Below are positions 25,706-35,782 of a stretch of DNA of 64,000 nucleotides, piece after piece. The stretch's first letter is position 1. Each line of letters starts with the position of its first letter. A program made the position numbers and the translations under genes. A model generated the notes under the pieces. It was given only the letters and a program-made list of their open reading frames with translations, made no database searches and was not told the DNA's origin. The DNA lies in NCBI RefSeq assembly GCF_900172275.1, contig NZ_FWFT01000001.1:979058-1043057 (forward strand), in the 5' to 3' direction. Source of the DNA: Pseudooctadecabacter jejudonensis (GTDB lineage Bacteria; Pseudomonadota; Alphaproteobacteria; Rhodobacterales; Rhodobacteraceae).

Positions 25706-26323
25706 ATGGGACAGAACAATGACAACGCGAAAAAGCCGCTCGGAGAGCGGTTAAGCCACGCTTTGGATAGCGTGGAAAATGCGCGTGCATTGGTAACTGA
25801 ACTCAACAAAACTGCCTCATCGCCTGACGTTCTTAAGCCGTCTGAACGCATATTGCTTAACAGTCTTCAGGCCGCGCTGCAAGGCCCGCCTGTGGATAAC
25901 GGCACGCCTCCGCCTAACGTTGCAGCAAAGACTCCAGACAAGCTACCCCCTGAAAACACAGGAAAATCCAACGATATGCAGACAGCAAACCCCCGCCGGA
26001 AGGCCAATCCGAATTTTGACGCTTTGTTGATGATGGGCATCAAATACTCTGCCACACAAGGCCGTACCATCAGTCAGGACCAGCTGTTCCAACTGGGTCA
26101 AGCTTACGATGCAAATACCAAACGGGCCTCGATCATCGCGAAACTCAATCGTTGGAAGAATGAGAAAGATTTATTGAAGTGGACAAAACCGCAGATGATC
26201 GACCTTACCGAACTCGGACAGGCCGAAACCGCCGACCTTGAAAAGATGGCCGCCACCACTGGCGATCTGAACCGATTGAAAGCCCTAATCACAGACGTCC
26301 TCAAGATCACGCCCCACGTCTAA
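25706..26323 (+). CDS. Unrecognised protein, possible winged-helix C-terminus
   Basis: 205 residues. The N-terminus (1-60) is helical and charged, 60-95 is proline-rich and probably disordered, and 100-205 contains [52 protein letters not shown], which reads like a winged helix (helix-turn-helix, wing, LTxxG end). I do not recognise a family. Codon usage is less GC-biased than its neighbours and the upstream region is AT-rich, suggesting recent acquisition. Weak ribosome binding site. No partner gene; metG follows 68 bp later. Confidence 0.6.
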   Translation: MGQNNDNAKKPLGERLSHALDSVENARALVTELNKTASSPDVLKPSERILLNSLQAALQGPPVDNGTPPPNVAAKTPDKLPPENTGKSNDMQTANPRRKANPNFDALLMMGIKYSATQGRTISQDQLFQLGQAYDANTKRASIIAKLNRWKNEKDLLKWTKPQMIDLTELGQAETADLEKMAATTGDLNRLKALITDVLKITPHV

Positions 26324-26391
26324 CCCTCTGGTCCTACCCGCATTGGTCCGCTAAATGCCTTCGCAACACCCCGCGTGAAGGAACCGCACCC

Positions 26392-28104
26392 ATGGCCCGC
26401 CACCTTATTACCTCCGCCATTCCCTACATCAACGGGATCAAGCACTTGGGCAACCTCGTGGGCAGCCAATTGCCTGCTGACCTCTATGCCCGCTACCTGC
26501 GCGGGCGCGGGCATGAGGTGCTGTTTCTGTGCGCCACCGACGAACACGGCACCCCCGCCGAACTCGCCGCCGCCAAAGCGGGCAAACCGGTTGAGGAGTA
26601 TTGCGCCGAGATGTGGCAGGTGCAGGCAGATCTGGCCGAGGGGTTCGGGCTGTCCTTTGACCACTACGGGCGCTCCTCCTCGGATCAAAACCGCAAGCTG
26701 ACCCAGCATTTCGCCGGTGTTCTGGCCGACAACGGCCTTATCGAAGAACGGTCCGAGGCGCAGATGTATTCCCACGCCGATGGCCGTTTCCTGCCCGACC
26801 GCTACATCGAAGGCACCTGCCCCAACTGCGCTTTTGAAGACGCGCGCGGGGACCAATGCGACAACTGCGGCAAGCTGCTGGACCCTGTTGACCTGATCGA
26901 ACCCCACTCGACCATCTCAGGCTCCACCGACCTTGAGATGCGCGAGACCAAGCACCTTTACCTGCTGCAATCCAAGCTGAAAGACGACATCGACGCCTGG
27001 ATCGACAGCCAAGACGGCTGGCCGGTCCTCACGACCTCCATCGCCAAGAAATGGCTGCATGACGGCGACGGGCTGCAAGACCGCGGCATCACGCGCGACC
27101 TCAGCTGGGGCGTGCCTGTCAAACGGGGCGACGAAGACTGGCCCGGCATGGAAGGCAAAGTCTTCTACGTCTGGTTCGATGCCCCCATCGAATACATCGC
27201 CTGCGCGCAGGAATGGGTCGATGCCGGAAAGGGTGACGATTGGGCCCGCTGGTGGCGCACCGACAAAGGCGCGGACGATGTGCGCTACACCCAGTTCATG
27301 GGCAAGGACAACGTGCCCTTCCACACCCTCAGCTTCCCCGCAACGATCATCGGCTCGGGGGAGCCTTGGAAGCGCGTCGATTACCTGAAATCCTTCAACT
27401 ACCTGAACTATGACGGCGGCCAATTCAGCACCTCGCGCGGGCGCGGCGTGTTCATGGACCAAGCCTTGGACATCCTGCCCGCCGACTACTGGCGCTGGTG
27501 GCTGTTGTCCCGCGCGCCTGAAACGTCCGATTCCGAATTCACATGGGAGGCGTTCCAGACAGATGTAAACAAGGACCTTGCTGATGTGCTGGGCAATTTC
27601 GTCAGCCGCGTGACCAAGTTCTGTCGTTCCAAATTCAGTGAAGACGTCCCCGCAGGCGGCACATTTGGCGATGCGGAACACACCCTGATCGCCGATCTGC
27701 AAACCCGCCTCACCGCCTATGAAACCGCCATGGACAACATCGAAATCCGCAAAGCCGCGGCAGAGTTGCGCGCCATGTGGGCCGCGGGCAACGAATACCT
27801 TCAATCCGCCGCTCCCTGGGCCGTCTTCAAAGAGGACCCCGAGCAGGCCGCTGCCCAAATCCGCCTCGCCCTCAACCTGATCCGCATCTATGCCGTGCTG
27901 TCCGCGCCCTTTATCCCCACAGCATCGGCCAAGCTGCTGTCGGCGATGAACACCCTCGACACGGACTGGCCCTCGGACATGAAAAAGGCTGTCACGGCCT
28001 TGGGTGAAGGCCATGCCTTTACCGTGCCGGACAACCTTTTTGCGAAAATCACCGACGAACAGCGAGACGAGTGGTCTGCCCGGTTCGCCGGAAAACGCGA
28101 CTAG
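26392..28104 (+). CDS. metG: Methionyl-tRNA synthetase
   Basis: 570 residues. Class I motif HLGN at 18-21, anticodon-binding Trp region near [10 protein letters not shown], and zinc knuckle CPNC..CDNC at about 142-160. The KMSKS position reads FSTSRG at about 344-349, a known variant in this MetG subgroup. It attaches methionine to tRNA. No C-terminal tRNA-binding appendix is present. ATG follows GTGAAGGAA. Confidence 0.95.
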   Translation: MARHLITSAIPYINGIKHLGNLVGSQLPADLYARYLRGRGHEVLFLCATDEHGTPAELAAAKAGKPVEEYCAEMWQVQADLAEGFGLSFDHYGRSSSDQNRKLTQHFAGVLADNGLIEERSEAQMYSHADGRFLPDRYIEGTCPNCAFEDARGDQCDNCGKLLDPVDLIEPHSTISGSTDLEMRETKHLYLLQSKLKDDIDAWIDSQDGWPVLTTSIAKKWLHDGDGLQDRGITRDLSWGVPVKRGDEDWPGMEGKVFYVWFDAPIEYIACAQEWVDAGKGDDWARWWRTDKGADDVRYTQFMGKDNVPFHTLSFPATIIGSGEPWKRVDYLKSFNYLNYDGGQFSTSRGRGVFMDQALDILPADYWRWWLLSRAPETSDSEFTWEAFQTDVNKDLADVLGNFVSRVTKFCRSKFSEDVPAGGTFGDAEHTLIADLQTRLTAYETAMDNIEIRKAAAELRAMWAAGNEYLQSAAPWAVFKEDPEQAAAQIRLALNLIRIYAVLSAPFIPTASAKLLSAMNTLDTDWPSDMKKAVTALGEGHAFTVPDNLFAKITDEQRDEWSARFAGKRD

Positions 28105-28116
28105 CTCGCTGCGCGA

Positions 28117-28416
28117 TCAATCCTCGGCGTCGGCGTCACCCTCGGCTGGCGCCGTGCCCGTCTCGGCGGCCTCATCCATGTCGTCATCAAGCGCGCGGTC
28201 AGCCTCAATGGCCTCTGGCGTGGCCTCCATATCATCTGCCTGCTCCATCACCGCTTCGGGCGTGCCATCCGGATCAGCTGCATCCCCTTCAACGGGCGGG
28301 GCGGCAAAGAAATAGACCCCCGCTGCAACGGCAGCCAAAACAGCAATGGTAATCCCGCCCAAGGATCCCCAATGACGTTTTTCTTGTTTCTCAAGGTTGG
28401 TTTGCGGCGCACTCAT
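28117..28416 (-). CDS. Acidic membrane-anchored hypothetical protein
   Basis: 99 residues. A short cytoplasmic N-terminus (EKQEKRHWGSLGG), one helix (ITIAVLAAVAAGVYFFAAPP) and a strongly acidic, low-complexity tail rich in Asp, Glu and Ala (DRALDDDMDEAAETGTAPAEGDADAED). Start ATG 28416 follows GGAAAG. Convergent with metG with a 12-bp gap. No family recognised. Confidence 0.6.
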   Translation of the reverse strand: MSAPQTNLEKQEKRHWGSLGGITIAVLAAVAAGVYFFAAPPVEGDAADPDGTPEAVMEQADDMEATPEAIEADRALDDDMDEAAETGTAPAEGDADAED

Positions 28417-28649
28417 TGTCTTTCCTTTCGTTCGTTGCGGACCCAACGGCCTCAACGCGTGCAAAGTTCCACATCGAAAGCGAAGAACGATCCGCAAACG
28501 CCCCCCTTCGCCCCCGCTCCCAAGCGCTTAAGACGCAGACAGAACGCATTCCCCAGCGCCGCGTGTCAGAGGTCCGCAAATCCTGACTTAACAGCCTGCG
28601 CAATCATGGTAGAGTCAGGCCAAGACATACACACTGGGAGACTTCATCA

Positions 28650-29444
28650 ATGCGTTCGATCCTTGCCTCAGCCCTTATCGCCCTCGCCGCCACCCCAACC
28701 CTCGCCGCGCAATGCGGCAACGACGGGTCGGGCTTTGCCGCGTGGAAACAGGCCTTCGCACAAGAGGCCGCAGCCGCCGGTGTGGGGCAGGCCGGGCTGA
28801 ACGCACTGGCCAACGCGCAATATTCCACCTCCACCATCCGCGCCGACCGCAATCAGACCGGCGTGCGCTACGCATTGGATGATTTCATCCGCATCCGGCT
28901 TGGCAGCCTCGACAGCTTCGCCAGCCAGATGCGCCGCGAACGCGACCGCAACGCAAGCTTCTACGCCAACCTTGAACGGGCCTACGGCGTACCCGCAGGC
29001 ATCTTGCTGGCGATCCACGGCATGGAAACCGGCTTTGGCCGCACCATGGGCAGCACGCCCGTGGTCGACAGCATCACCACCGTCGCCTACGACTGCCGCC
29101 GGTCCGATTTCTTCACGCCGCACGCCATTGCAGCCCTCGTATTGGTTGATCGCGGCGGGCTCAGTCCCAACCAACAGGGGGCAGCCCACGGCGAAATGGG
29201 CCACACCCAATTCCTGCCCGGCAACGCCCTGCGCTATGGTGTCGATGCCGACGGCAATGGCCGCGTCGATCTCTATTCCGTGGCCGACAGCCTCGCCTCA
29301 ACGGCCAACTTCCTGCGCCAGAAAGGCTGGCAGCCCGGCCAGCCTTTCCAGGAAGGCACCGCCAACTTCCGCGTGCTGAACGACTGGAACGCGGCCACCG
29401 TCTACCAACAGGCCATCGCACTCAGCGCCGCCCGTTTGCAATAA
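28650..29444 (+). CDS. Lytic murein transglycosylase, MltB-like
   Basis: 264 residues. A signal peptide ends about residue 20 (TLAA); the SLT_2 domain follows. The catalytic Glu is Glu126 in AIHGMETGFGR, with TPVVDSITTVAYDCRRSDFF and GAAHGEMGHTQFLPGNALRYGVDADGNGRVDLYSVADSL typical of MltB/SltB. It cleaves peptidoglycan to 1,6-anhydro products in the periplasm. There is no lipobox, so it is the soluble form. ATG follows a GGGAG site. Confidence 0.92.
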   Translation: MRSILASALIALAATPTLAAQCGNDGSGFAAWKQAFAQEAAAAGVGQAGLNALANAQYSTSTIRADRNQTGVRYALDDFIRIRLGSLDSFASQMRRERDRNASFYANLERAYGVPAGILLAIHGMETGFGRTMGSTPVVDSITTVAYDCRRSDFFTPHAIAALVLVDRGGLSPNQQGAAHGEMGHTQFLPGNALRYGVDADGNGRVDLYSVADSLASTANFLRQKGWQPGQPFQEGTANFRVLNDWNAATVYQQAIALSAARLQ

Positions 29445-29454
29445 CCCGTGCCGC

Positions 29455-29522
29455 GCGGGGCAGACCGCCCCCTGCCCCGTTGCACCCTGTCTTCATCTGA
29501 CCCGAAAAACTCCCGCCGGAGG
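29455..29522. terminator. Hairpin and dispersed element after the transglycosylase
   Basis: CGGGGCAG-ACCGCCCC-CTGCCCCG hairpin at about 29455-29480, then a TTCATCTGACCCGAAAAA element copy at 29491-29522 ending CTCCCGCCGGAGG, itself a small palindrome. Confidence 0.6.
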
Positions 29523-29565
29523 CTCCGACCGCGCGTCTGCGCGATGATGTCGCTTATTTGGCGCC

Positions 29566-29880
29566 GCAAGCTCTCATCGTTTTCTTCAAAAACGACTGCT
29601 GCTTGCACCTTGGCGAAAACACCGTCGCTTTTGCGGCGCAAAAGCCAAATTGGTCGCACGAAAGACCTGCGCGCGTGGCTCCGCAAGCTCTCATCGTTTT
29701 CTTCAAAAACGACTGCCGCTTGCACCTTGGCGAAAACATCGTCGCTTTTGCGGCGCAAAAGCCAAATCGGTCGCACGAAAGACCTGTGCTCGTGGCTCCG
29801 CAAGCTCTCATCGTTTTCTTCAAAAACGACTGCCGCTTGCACCTTGGCGAAAACACCGTCGCTTTTGCGGCGCAAAAGCG
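29566..29880. repeat. 117-bp tandem repeat array beside tRNA-Leu
   Basis: Units start at 29566, 29683 and 29800 (each at GCAAGCTCTCATCG); the first two are complete at 117 bp and about 96% identical, the third stops after 81 bp, 4 bp from the tRNA 3' end. Each unit carries a GTTTT-CTTCA-AAAAC hairpin and a GCTTTTGC-GGC-GCAAAAGC hairpin. Because 117 is divisible by three, several frames stay open on both strands, but none has a start, ribosome site or family, so I treat it as non-coding. It lies downstream of the tRNA in its direction of transcription. Confidence 0.85.
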
Positions 29881-29883
29881 ACT

Positions 29884-29969
<86 letters not shown>

Positions 29970-30012
29970 ACGTGGGTGCGCAGACCATAGGGAAATCGCG
30001 GGCGACGTCCAG

Positions 30013-30564
30013 TCAGATATCGCGCTCCAACGGGCCCTCCAGAAGGGCGCGCTCCGCCAGCCATGGGTTGATGTCCAAGGCCCGACGCAAAACCTCCTGC
30101 GCCTCGTCGCCGCGCCCCATCTCAATCAAGGTCAACGCTTTGCCGGTCAACGCTCCCAAATGCTGCGGGCGCAGGTCAATCGCGCGGTCTAGATCCACCA
30201 GTGCCGCCTCATAATCGCCCGACAAAAAAGCCGCAAACGCCCGTTGGTTGTACCCTTCAGCATATGCACCGCAATATGCGATCAATTCTGTCAGCGCCGC
30301 ACGGCTCGCCCCCATGTCGCCCATCCGCAACAGCGCCATGCCCTCATCCAGCATGGACTGCGCCAAGGCATCGGGCGCATCCAACCAAATCTCCCACATC
30401 TGCGCGGCCAAACCGCGTGCGGCCTGCTCGTCGGGGGCCACCTGCAACTGCGCCACCAGCGCATCAATCTGGGGCGCAAAATCTGGCCCCACCGGACAAT
30501 CCGCCGAAGCGTGGGATGCAAAAACAGGGACCAGCGCACAGGCCAATAGAAATCTACGTGTCAT
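30013..30564 (-). CDS. Tetratricopeptide-repeat periplasmic protein
   Basis: 183 residues. A signal peptide ([21 protein letters not shown]) precedes helical pairs with TPR character: [68 protein letters not shown] (about two full repeats). Probably a protein-protein interaction adaptor. Start ATG 30564; a TTG two codons earlier is possible. Lies upstream of the tRNA on the same strand. Confidence 0.8.
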   Translation of the reverse strand: MTRRFLLACALVPVFASHASADCPVGPDFAPQIDALVAQLQVAPDEQAARGLAAQMWEIWLDAPDALAQSMLDEGMALLRMGDMGASRAALTELIAYCGAYAEGYNQRAFAAFLSGDYEAALVDLDRAIDLRPQHLGALTGKALTLIEMGRGDEAQEVLRRALDINPWLAERALLEGPLERDI

Positions 30565-30611
30565 GGCCAAAAAGGTGGCGCAGCATCCCCGCAGGTCAAG
30601 CCAACCGCCCG

Positions 30612-31109
30612 TCAGGGGCTTTGCGGGTCCGTCACATCTTCTTTGACAGCTTGCATCGCCACATAGGTCGATGTGTTGGCCACATGGGGCAACGTCGAAA
30701 TATGTTCAGCCAATACAATGCGGTAGGACGTCATCCCACTGGTCCGCACCTTCAAAAGGTAGTCAAACGCCCCGGCGATAAGATGGCACTGCTCAATCTC
30801 GGGGATGCGCCGCACGGCGGCATTGAACGCAGCCAGGGCCGCCTCTCGCGTGTCTGTCAGCTTCACCTCAACAAAGGCCACATGATCGCGGCCCAGCTGG
30901 ATCGGATCAAACAGCGCGCGATACCCCTTGACCACGCCCGTCTCTTCCAGACGGCGCAGGCGCGCCTGCGTGGGCGATTTCGACAAACCAATCCGCCCCG
31001 CAAGCTCCGTCACCGTGATTCTGCCATCCACAGCAATCACATCCAGAATCTTGCGATCAAACGGATCAAGATCAAAAGGCTGATCGGCCAACCAAACCCC
31101 ACTTTTCAA
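30612..31109 (-). CDS. putR: Lrp/AsnC-family regulator, probable PutR
   Basis: 165 residues. The helix-turn-helix ILDVIAVDGRITVTELAGRIGLSKSPTQARLRRLEETGVVKGY is followed by the RAM ligand-binding domain (VEVKLTD..LIAGAFDYLLKVR). Divergent from putA, 108 bp apart, the arrangement of PutR, the proline-responsive activator of putA in alphaproteobacteria. The start appears to be TTG 31109; no in-frame ATG precedes the HTH. Confidence 0.85.
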   Translation of the reverse strand: MKSGVWLADQPFDLDPFDRKILDVIAVDGRITVTELAGRIGLSKSPTQARLRRLEETGVVKGYRALFDPIQLGRDHVAFVEVKLTDTREAALAAFNAAVRRIPEIEQCHLIAGAFDYLLKVRTSGMTSYRIVLAEHISTLPHVANTSTYVAMQAVKEDVTDPQSP

Positions 31110-31157
31110 ACCATCCGACTGTCATTTTTCAAAACAGCGGAAAAAAGACTGCATAAA

Positions 31158-31204
31158 CATACGATATGCTAGCCATACGTCCCACACAAGACGTCTCCCA
31201 TACG
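31158..31204. promoter_or_regulatory. Triplicated CATACG motif upstream of putA
   Basis: CATACG occurs at 31158, 31174 and 31199, the first within CATACGATATG (inverted arms CATA/TATG). It lies between putR and putA where PutR should bind. Function not demonstrated. Confidence 0.3.
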
Positions 31205-31217
31205 CAAAGGTGCTCTC

Positions 31218-34200
31218 ATGGCCAAAGACACGACATTCCCCCTGCGCGCCGCCATCGACGCGGCCTATCTGGCAGACGAAGACACCACCGTCCGCCGCCT
31301 TGTGGACATGGCCGATCTGTCCCAGCATGACCGCATATCCATCGCCAAGGCGGGCGCGGATCTCGTCACCCGCATCCGCACCGCCGCCGATCCGGGGTTG
31401 ATGGAGGTCTTTCTGGCCGAATACGGGCTGAGCACCGACGAAGGCGTGGCCCTCATGTGTCTGGCCGAAGCCCTGCTGCGCGTGCCCGACGCCGACACCA
31501 TTGATGCGCTGATCGAAGACAAAATCGCGCCCTCTGATTGGGGCAAACATCTGGGTCAGTCTTCCTCCAGCCTTGTGAATGCCTCCACATGGGCGCTGAT
31601 GCTCACCGGCCGCGTGCTGGATGATGACCGCGGCCTCGCCCAGCCCCTGCGCCGCGCGGTCAAACGTCTGGGCGAACCCGTGATCCGCAGCGCCGTCGCC
31701 CGCGCCATGCGCGAAATGGGGCGTCAGTTTGTACTGGGCGAAACCATCGACACCGCCATGACCCGCGCCGCTGGCATGGAAAAACTTGGCTTCACCTACA
31801 GCTATGACATGCTGGGCGAAGCCGCGCGCACCGATGCTGACGCCCGCGCCTATCATCTGGCCTATTCGCGTGCCATCTCCGCCATTGCCGCGCGCTGCAC
31901 CCACGCCAGTGTTGCGGAAAACCCCGGCATCTCCGTCAAACTCAGCGCGCTGCATCCCCGGTACGAAGACACCCAACGTGACCGTGTCATGGCCGATCTT
32001 GTCCCGCGTCTGCGCTCGCTGGCCATGCTGGCCAAATCCGCGGGCCAGGGCTTCAACGTCGACGCAGAGGAGGCCGATCGCCTCGCCCTCTCCCTCGATG
32101 TGATCGAGGCCGTGGTCACGGACCCCGCCTTGAGCGGCTGGGACGGCTTCGGCGTTGTGGTACAGGCCTTCGGCCCCCGCACCAGCGCAACCATCGATTG
32201 GCTCGCGGATCTGGCCCGCCGCTCCGGTCGGCGCATCATGGTGCGTCTGGTCAAAGGCGCCTATTGGGATGCAGAGATCAAGCGCGCGCAGGTCCTCGGG
32301 CTGCCCGGCTTTCCCGTCTTCACCGCCAAAGCCCACACCGACGTCAGCTATATCGCCAACGCGCGCAAACTGCTGGGCCTCACGGATGTGCTCTATCCGC
32401 AATTTGCGACCCACAACGCCCACACCGTCGCGGCCATCCTGCACATGGCGCAAGACACGCCCAAAGATGCGTTTGAATTCCAACGTCTGCACGGCATGGG
32501 TGAGGCGTTGCACAAACTGGTCATGGCCGACAACGCCACCCGCTGCCGCATCTACGCCCCCGTGGGCGCCCATGAAGATCTGCTGGCCTACCTCGTTCGT
32601 CGCCTGCTGGAAAACGGCGCAAACTCCAGCTTCGTCAACCAGATCGTAGATGAAGACGTCCCCGCTGCAGTCGTTGCCGCCGATCCATTCGACCAGATCG
32701 GCACCACCCCCGACATCGCCACAGGCCCCGATCTCTTTGCGCCCCACCGCGCCAATGCCAAAGGCTGGGACATCACGCACCGGCCCACCCAAGACGCCAT
32801 CGACACCGGTCGCAACGGGTTCAAGACCCACCAATGGCGCGCCACTCCCCTGCCTTCATCTGACCCAAAAAACTCAAATCCAACGGCGCAGCCCGTCCTG
32901 AACCCCGCCAATCCAGACGACACCGTGGGCCACATCACCTGCGCCACTCCAAAGGACGCGACCTCCGCCATCGCCCGCGCGACCCCCTGGGCGGTGCCCG
33001 CCCAGACCCGCGCCGCCCTTCTGCGCCAAATCGCCCATACCTTTGAAGATCACGCCGAAGAATTCTTCGCCCTCCTGCACCGCGAAGCCGGAAAAACCCT
33101 GCTCGACGCCGTGGGCGAAGTGCGCGAGGCCGTCGATTTCCTCCACTTCTATGCGGCCGAGGCTGAGGCCCAATCCCCCACCCCCCGTGGCCTCTGGACC
33201 TGCATCAGCCCGTGGAATTTCCCGCTGGCCATCTTCACGGGCCAAATCGCTGCCGCTCTGGCCGCGGGCAATGCCGTCTTGGCCAAACCTGCCGATCAAA
33301 CCGGCCTCATCGCGCACCGCGCCGTGCAGCTTATGCATGCTGCCGGGGTGCCGCACACCGCCCTGCAGCTCCTGCCCGGGGGCCCCGACATCGGGGCCGC
33401 GCTTACCTCTGACGCACGGATCAATGGCGTGGCCTTCACGGGCTCCACCGCCACCGCGCTTAAAATCCGTGCCGCCATGGCCGACCACTGCGCGCCCGGC
33501 ACGCCGCTGATTGCCGAAACCGGCGGGCTCAACGCCATGATCGTTGACAGCACCGCCCTGCCGGAACATGCCGTGCGCGACATCGTTCAATCGGCCTTTC
33601 AATCCGCAGGCCAACGCTGCTCCGCCCTGCGGTGTCTGTATGTCCAAGAGGACATCGCAGACACCGTCACCCAAATGCTCAAGGGTGCAATGGATGCGCT
33701 GCACATGGGCGACCCGTGGCATCTGTCCACGGACGTAGGCCCTGTGATTGATGACGCCGCCCGCGTCTCCATCCAGTCCCACATCGACACCGCCCGCGCC
33801 GAAGGCCGCCTGATCCACAGCCTGCCCGCGCCCGCCACGGGAACCTACGTGGCCCCAACCGTGCTGCGCGTCAACGGCATCGCAGACATCGAACGAGAGG
33901 TCTTCGGCCCCGTTTTGCACATCGCCACTTACCGCGCCGAGGATCTCGACCGCATCATCGACGACATCAACGCCACCGGCTACGGCCTTACATTCGGCCT
34001 GCACACCCGCATCGACGACCGCGTGCAACACATCGTGGATCGCATCGCGGCGGGCAATATTTACGTCAACCGCAATCAGATCGGCGCGGTCGTCGGCTCC
34101 CAACCCTTTGGCGGCGAGGGCCTGTCCGGCACTGGCCCCAAAGCTGGTGGCCCGATGTATCTGCCCCGCTTTGCCCATGCACTGGACACCCCATACAGGA

Positions 34201-34628
34201 CCGCGCCCACCGTCGACTTGCCCGGCCCAACGGGCGAAAGCAACCGGCTCACCACCCACCCCCGCGGCCCCATTGCCTGCCTTGGCCCGGATGCTCAGGC
34301 GCAAGCCAAAGCGGTGCGCGCCTTGGGCGGGATAGCGGTGATACCGAACGGGGCATTGCCGCTCGATCCCGCTGCCCTCGAAACCCTCGATTGCGCAGGC
34401 GTGGTCTTTCACGGCGACGCGACCCTTGCGCGCCAATATGAACAGGCGCTGGCCCGCCGCGCAGGCGCCATCGTCCCACTCATCACCAACGACGTGGCAC
34501 CCGTGCATGTGCTGCACGAACGCCACGTCTGCGTCGACACCACCGCCGCCGGTGGCAACGCCGCCCTTTTGGCCGAAGTCGGCAACGACACCGTTTTGAC
34601 CAATGTCGGGGGCCACGCGACAGATTAA
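31218..34628 (+). CDS. putA: Bifunctional proline dehydrogenase / P5C dehydrogenase
   Basis: 1136 residues. Proline dehydrogenase (FAD barrel) occupies about 60-500 (for example VRLVKGAYWDAEIKRAQ and FEFQRLHGMGEAL). P5C dehydrogenase occupies about 570-1000, with NPWNFP-type SPWNFPLAIFTGQ, general base in AETGGLN and catalytic Cys in SAGQRCSALRC. A C-terminal extra domain follows. There is no N-terminal ribbon-helix-helix, so it is not a self-repressor; PutR next door fits. It oxidises proline to glutamate. A dispersed repeat is translated in the linker near residues 546-553 (SSDPKNSN). ATG follows AAAGGTG. Confidence 0.95.
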   Translation: MAKDTTFPLRAAIDAAYLADEDTTVRRLVDMADLSQHDRISIAKAGADLVTRIRTAADPGLMEVFLAEYGLSTDEGVALMCLAEALLRVPDADTIDALIEDKIAPSDWGKHLGQSSSSLVNASTWALMLTGRVLDDDRGLAQPLRRAVKRLGEPVIRSAVARAMREMGRQFVLGETIDTAMTRAAGMEKLGFTYSYDMLGEAARTDADARAYHLAYSRAISAIAARCTHASVAENPGISVKLSALHPRYEDTQRDRVMADLVPRLRSLAMLAKSAGQGFNVDAEEADRLALSLDVIEAVVTDPALSGWDGFGVVVQAFGPRTSATIDWLADLARRSGRRIMVRLVKGAYWDAEIKRAQVLGLPGFPVFTAKAHTDVSYIANARKLLGLTDVLYPQFATHNAHTVAAILHMAQDTPKDAFEFQRLHGMGEALHKLVMADNATRCRIYAPVGAHEDLLAYLVRRLLENGANSSFVNQIVDEDVPAAVVAADPFDQIGTTPDIATGPDLFAPHRANAKGWDITHRPTQDAIDTGRNGFKTHQWRATPLPSSDPKNSNPTAQPVLNPANPDDTVGHITCATPKDATSAIARATPWAVPAQTRAALLRQIAHTFEDHAEEFFALLHREAGKTLLDAVGEVREAVDFLHFYAAEAEAQSPTPRGLWTCISPWNFPLAIFTGQIAAALAAGNAVLAKPADQTGLIAHRAVQLMHAAGVPHTALQLLPGGPDIGAALTSDARINGVAFTGSTATALKIRAAMADHCAPGTPLIAETGGLNAMIVDSTALPEHAVRDIVQSAFQSAGQRCSALRCLYVQEDIADTVTQMLKGAMDALHMGDPWHLSTDVGPVIDDAARVSIQSHIDTARAEGRLIHSLPAPATGTYVAPTVLRVNGIADIEREVFGPVLHIATYRAEDLDRIIDDINATGYGLTFGLHTRIDDRVQHIVDRIAAGNIYVNRNQIGAVVGSQPFGGEGLSGTGPKAGGPMYLPRFAHALDTPYRTAPTVDLPGPTGESNRLTTHPRGPIACLGPDAQAQAKAVRALGGIAVIPNGALPLDPAALETLDCAGVVFHGDATLARQYEQALARRAGAIVPLITNDVAPVHVLHERHVCVDTTAAGGNAALLAEVGNDTVLTNVGGHATD
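32853..32875 (+). repeat. Dispersed TTCATCTGACCCAAAAA element inside putA
   Basis: CCTTCATCTGACCCAAAA, in frame as P-S-S-D-P-K, inside the linker between the two catalytic domains of PutA. Matching copies at 29491 (intergenic) and 53331 (ygfZ end). Confidence 0.75.
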
Positions 34629-34667
34629 CCGCTTGACCGTCCGTCCCCAAAGACGGACGGTCAGCGC

Positions 34668-35408
34668 ATGTTTCCTATTCGCGATCACAACCCGTCCCGC
34701 CGCACGCCCTTCGTCACCTATCTGTTCATCGCGATCAACGTGGCTGTTTTCATCTGGCAATACAGCGGCCTGCACGACGTGCGCGCATCGAACCAGTTTC
34801 TTTATGACTATGCCTTCTGGCCCATCCTGTTTCAAAACGGCGAAGGACTGACCGGCTTTTTCACCCATATGTTCCTGCACGGCGGCTTTATGCATCTGGC
34901 CGGTAACATGCTGTTTTTGTGGATTTTCGGCGACAATATGGAGGACGAGCTGGGCCACTTGCCCTTCGCCCTCTTCTATGTGCTGTCGGGCTTTGCGGCC
35001 GCCTACATCCAGTATTTGCCGGACCCGTCATCGACCATTCCAATGGTCGGTGCATCGGGGGCCATTGCGGGGGTCATGGGTGGGTATCTGTTGATGTTCC
35101 CGAAGGCCAAGGTGGATGTGTTCATCTTCCTTGTGATCTTCATTCGCATCCTGCCCATCCCGTCGTTCATCGTGCTGGGCGTGTGGATGGCGCTGCAGGT
35201 CCTTAACGGATTGGGCAGTGACCTCAACGGCGGCGGCGTGGCCTATTGGGCGCATGTGGGGGGCTTTGCGGCGGGCTTCGTGATGGCCATCCCGCTGTGG
35301 CTCAGACGTGGGGCGATGGCCTTCTGGGATCGCACCCATGGCCACCCACCCCACCCTGAAACACGCTACCCCACGTCCAATGTCCCCCTGATCCGGCGGC
35401 GCCGATGA
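34668..35408 (+). CDS. Rhomboid-family intramembrane serine protease
   Basis: 246 residues, six to seven helices. Catalytic dyad Ser130 in VGASGAIAG (GxSG) and His196 in YWAHVGGFAAG. The L1 loop helix with HGGFMHLAGNMLFLWIFGDNMED is typical. It cleaves substrates within the inner membrane. The stop overlaps the next start (ATGA). Confidence 0.9.
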   Translation: MFPIRDHNPSRRTPFVTYLFIAINVAVFIWQYSGLHDVRASNQFLYDYAFWPILFQNGEGLTGFFTHMFLHGGFMHLAGNMLFLWIFGDNMEDELGHLPFALFYVLSGFAAAYIQYLPDPSSTIPMVGASGAIAGVMGGYLLMFPKAKVDVFIFLVIFIRILPIPSFIVLGVWMALQVLNGLGSDLNGGGVAYWAHVGGFAAGFVMAIPLWLRRGAMAFWDRTHGHPPHPETRYPTSNVPLIRRRR

Positions 35409-35782
35409 CCCGCGTCAGCTGTCATTGCGGCGCGGTTGAACTGCGCGTAACCCTGTCCGAACCGCTGTCAAATGCGCGACGGTGCGATTGTTCGTTTTGT
35501 GCAAGACGCGGCGCTGCTGTGCTGTTCGTGGCCATAGGTGACCTTGAAATAGTGCAAGGCCAAGATGCGCTCACCTGCTACCAATGGAACACGATGCAAG
35601 AAGAACATTTCTTCTGCAAACACTGCGGCCTCTACACCCATCACCGCCACGCCGACCCCACCGCAGGCTACGCCGTGAACTTCGGCGCAATCGAAGGCGT
35701 GAACCCACGCGAATACGGCCAGCTGCCATGGCTCGACGGGCGGTCGTATCAGCCCGCCGATTATTCGGGGGACACCCGATGA
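35405..35782 (+). CDS. GFA/CENP-V family zinc protein, copy 1
   Basis: 125 residues. Zinc ligands CHCG, CDCSFC and CKHCG and the fold of GFA-like proteins (glutathione-dependent formaldehyde-activating family). Overlaps rhomboid by 4 bp and its paralogue by 4 bp. Most members of this family do not have a proven enzymatic activity; a role with S-hydroxymethylglutathione or other thiol adducts is possible but unproven. Confidence 0.85.
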   Translation: MTRVSCHCGAVELRVTLSEPLSNARRCDCSFCARRGAAVLFVAIGDLEIVQGQDALTCYQWNTMQEEHFFCKHCGLYTHHRHADPTAGYAVNFGAIEGVNPREYGQLPWLDGRSYQPADYSGDTR

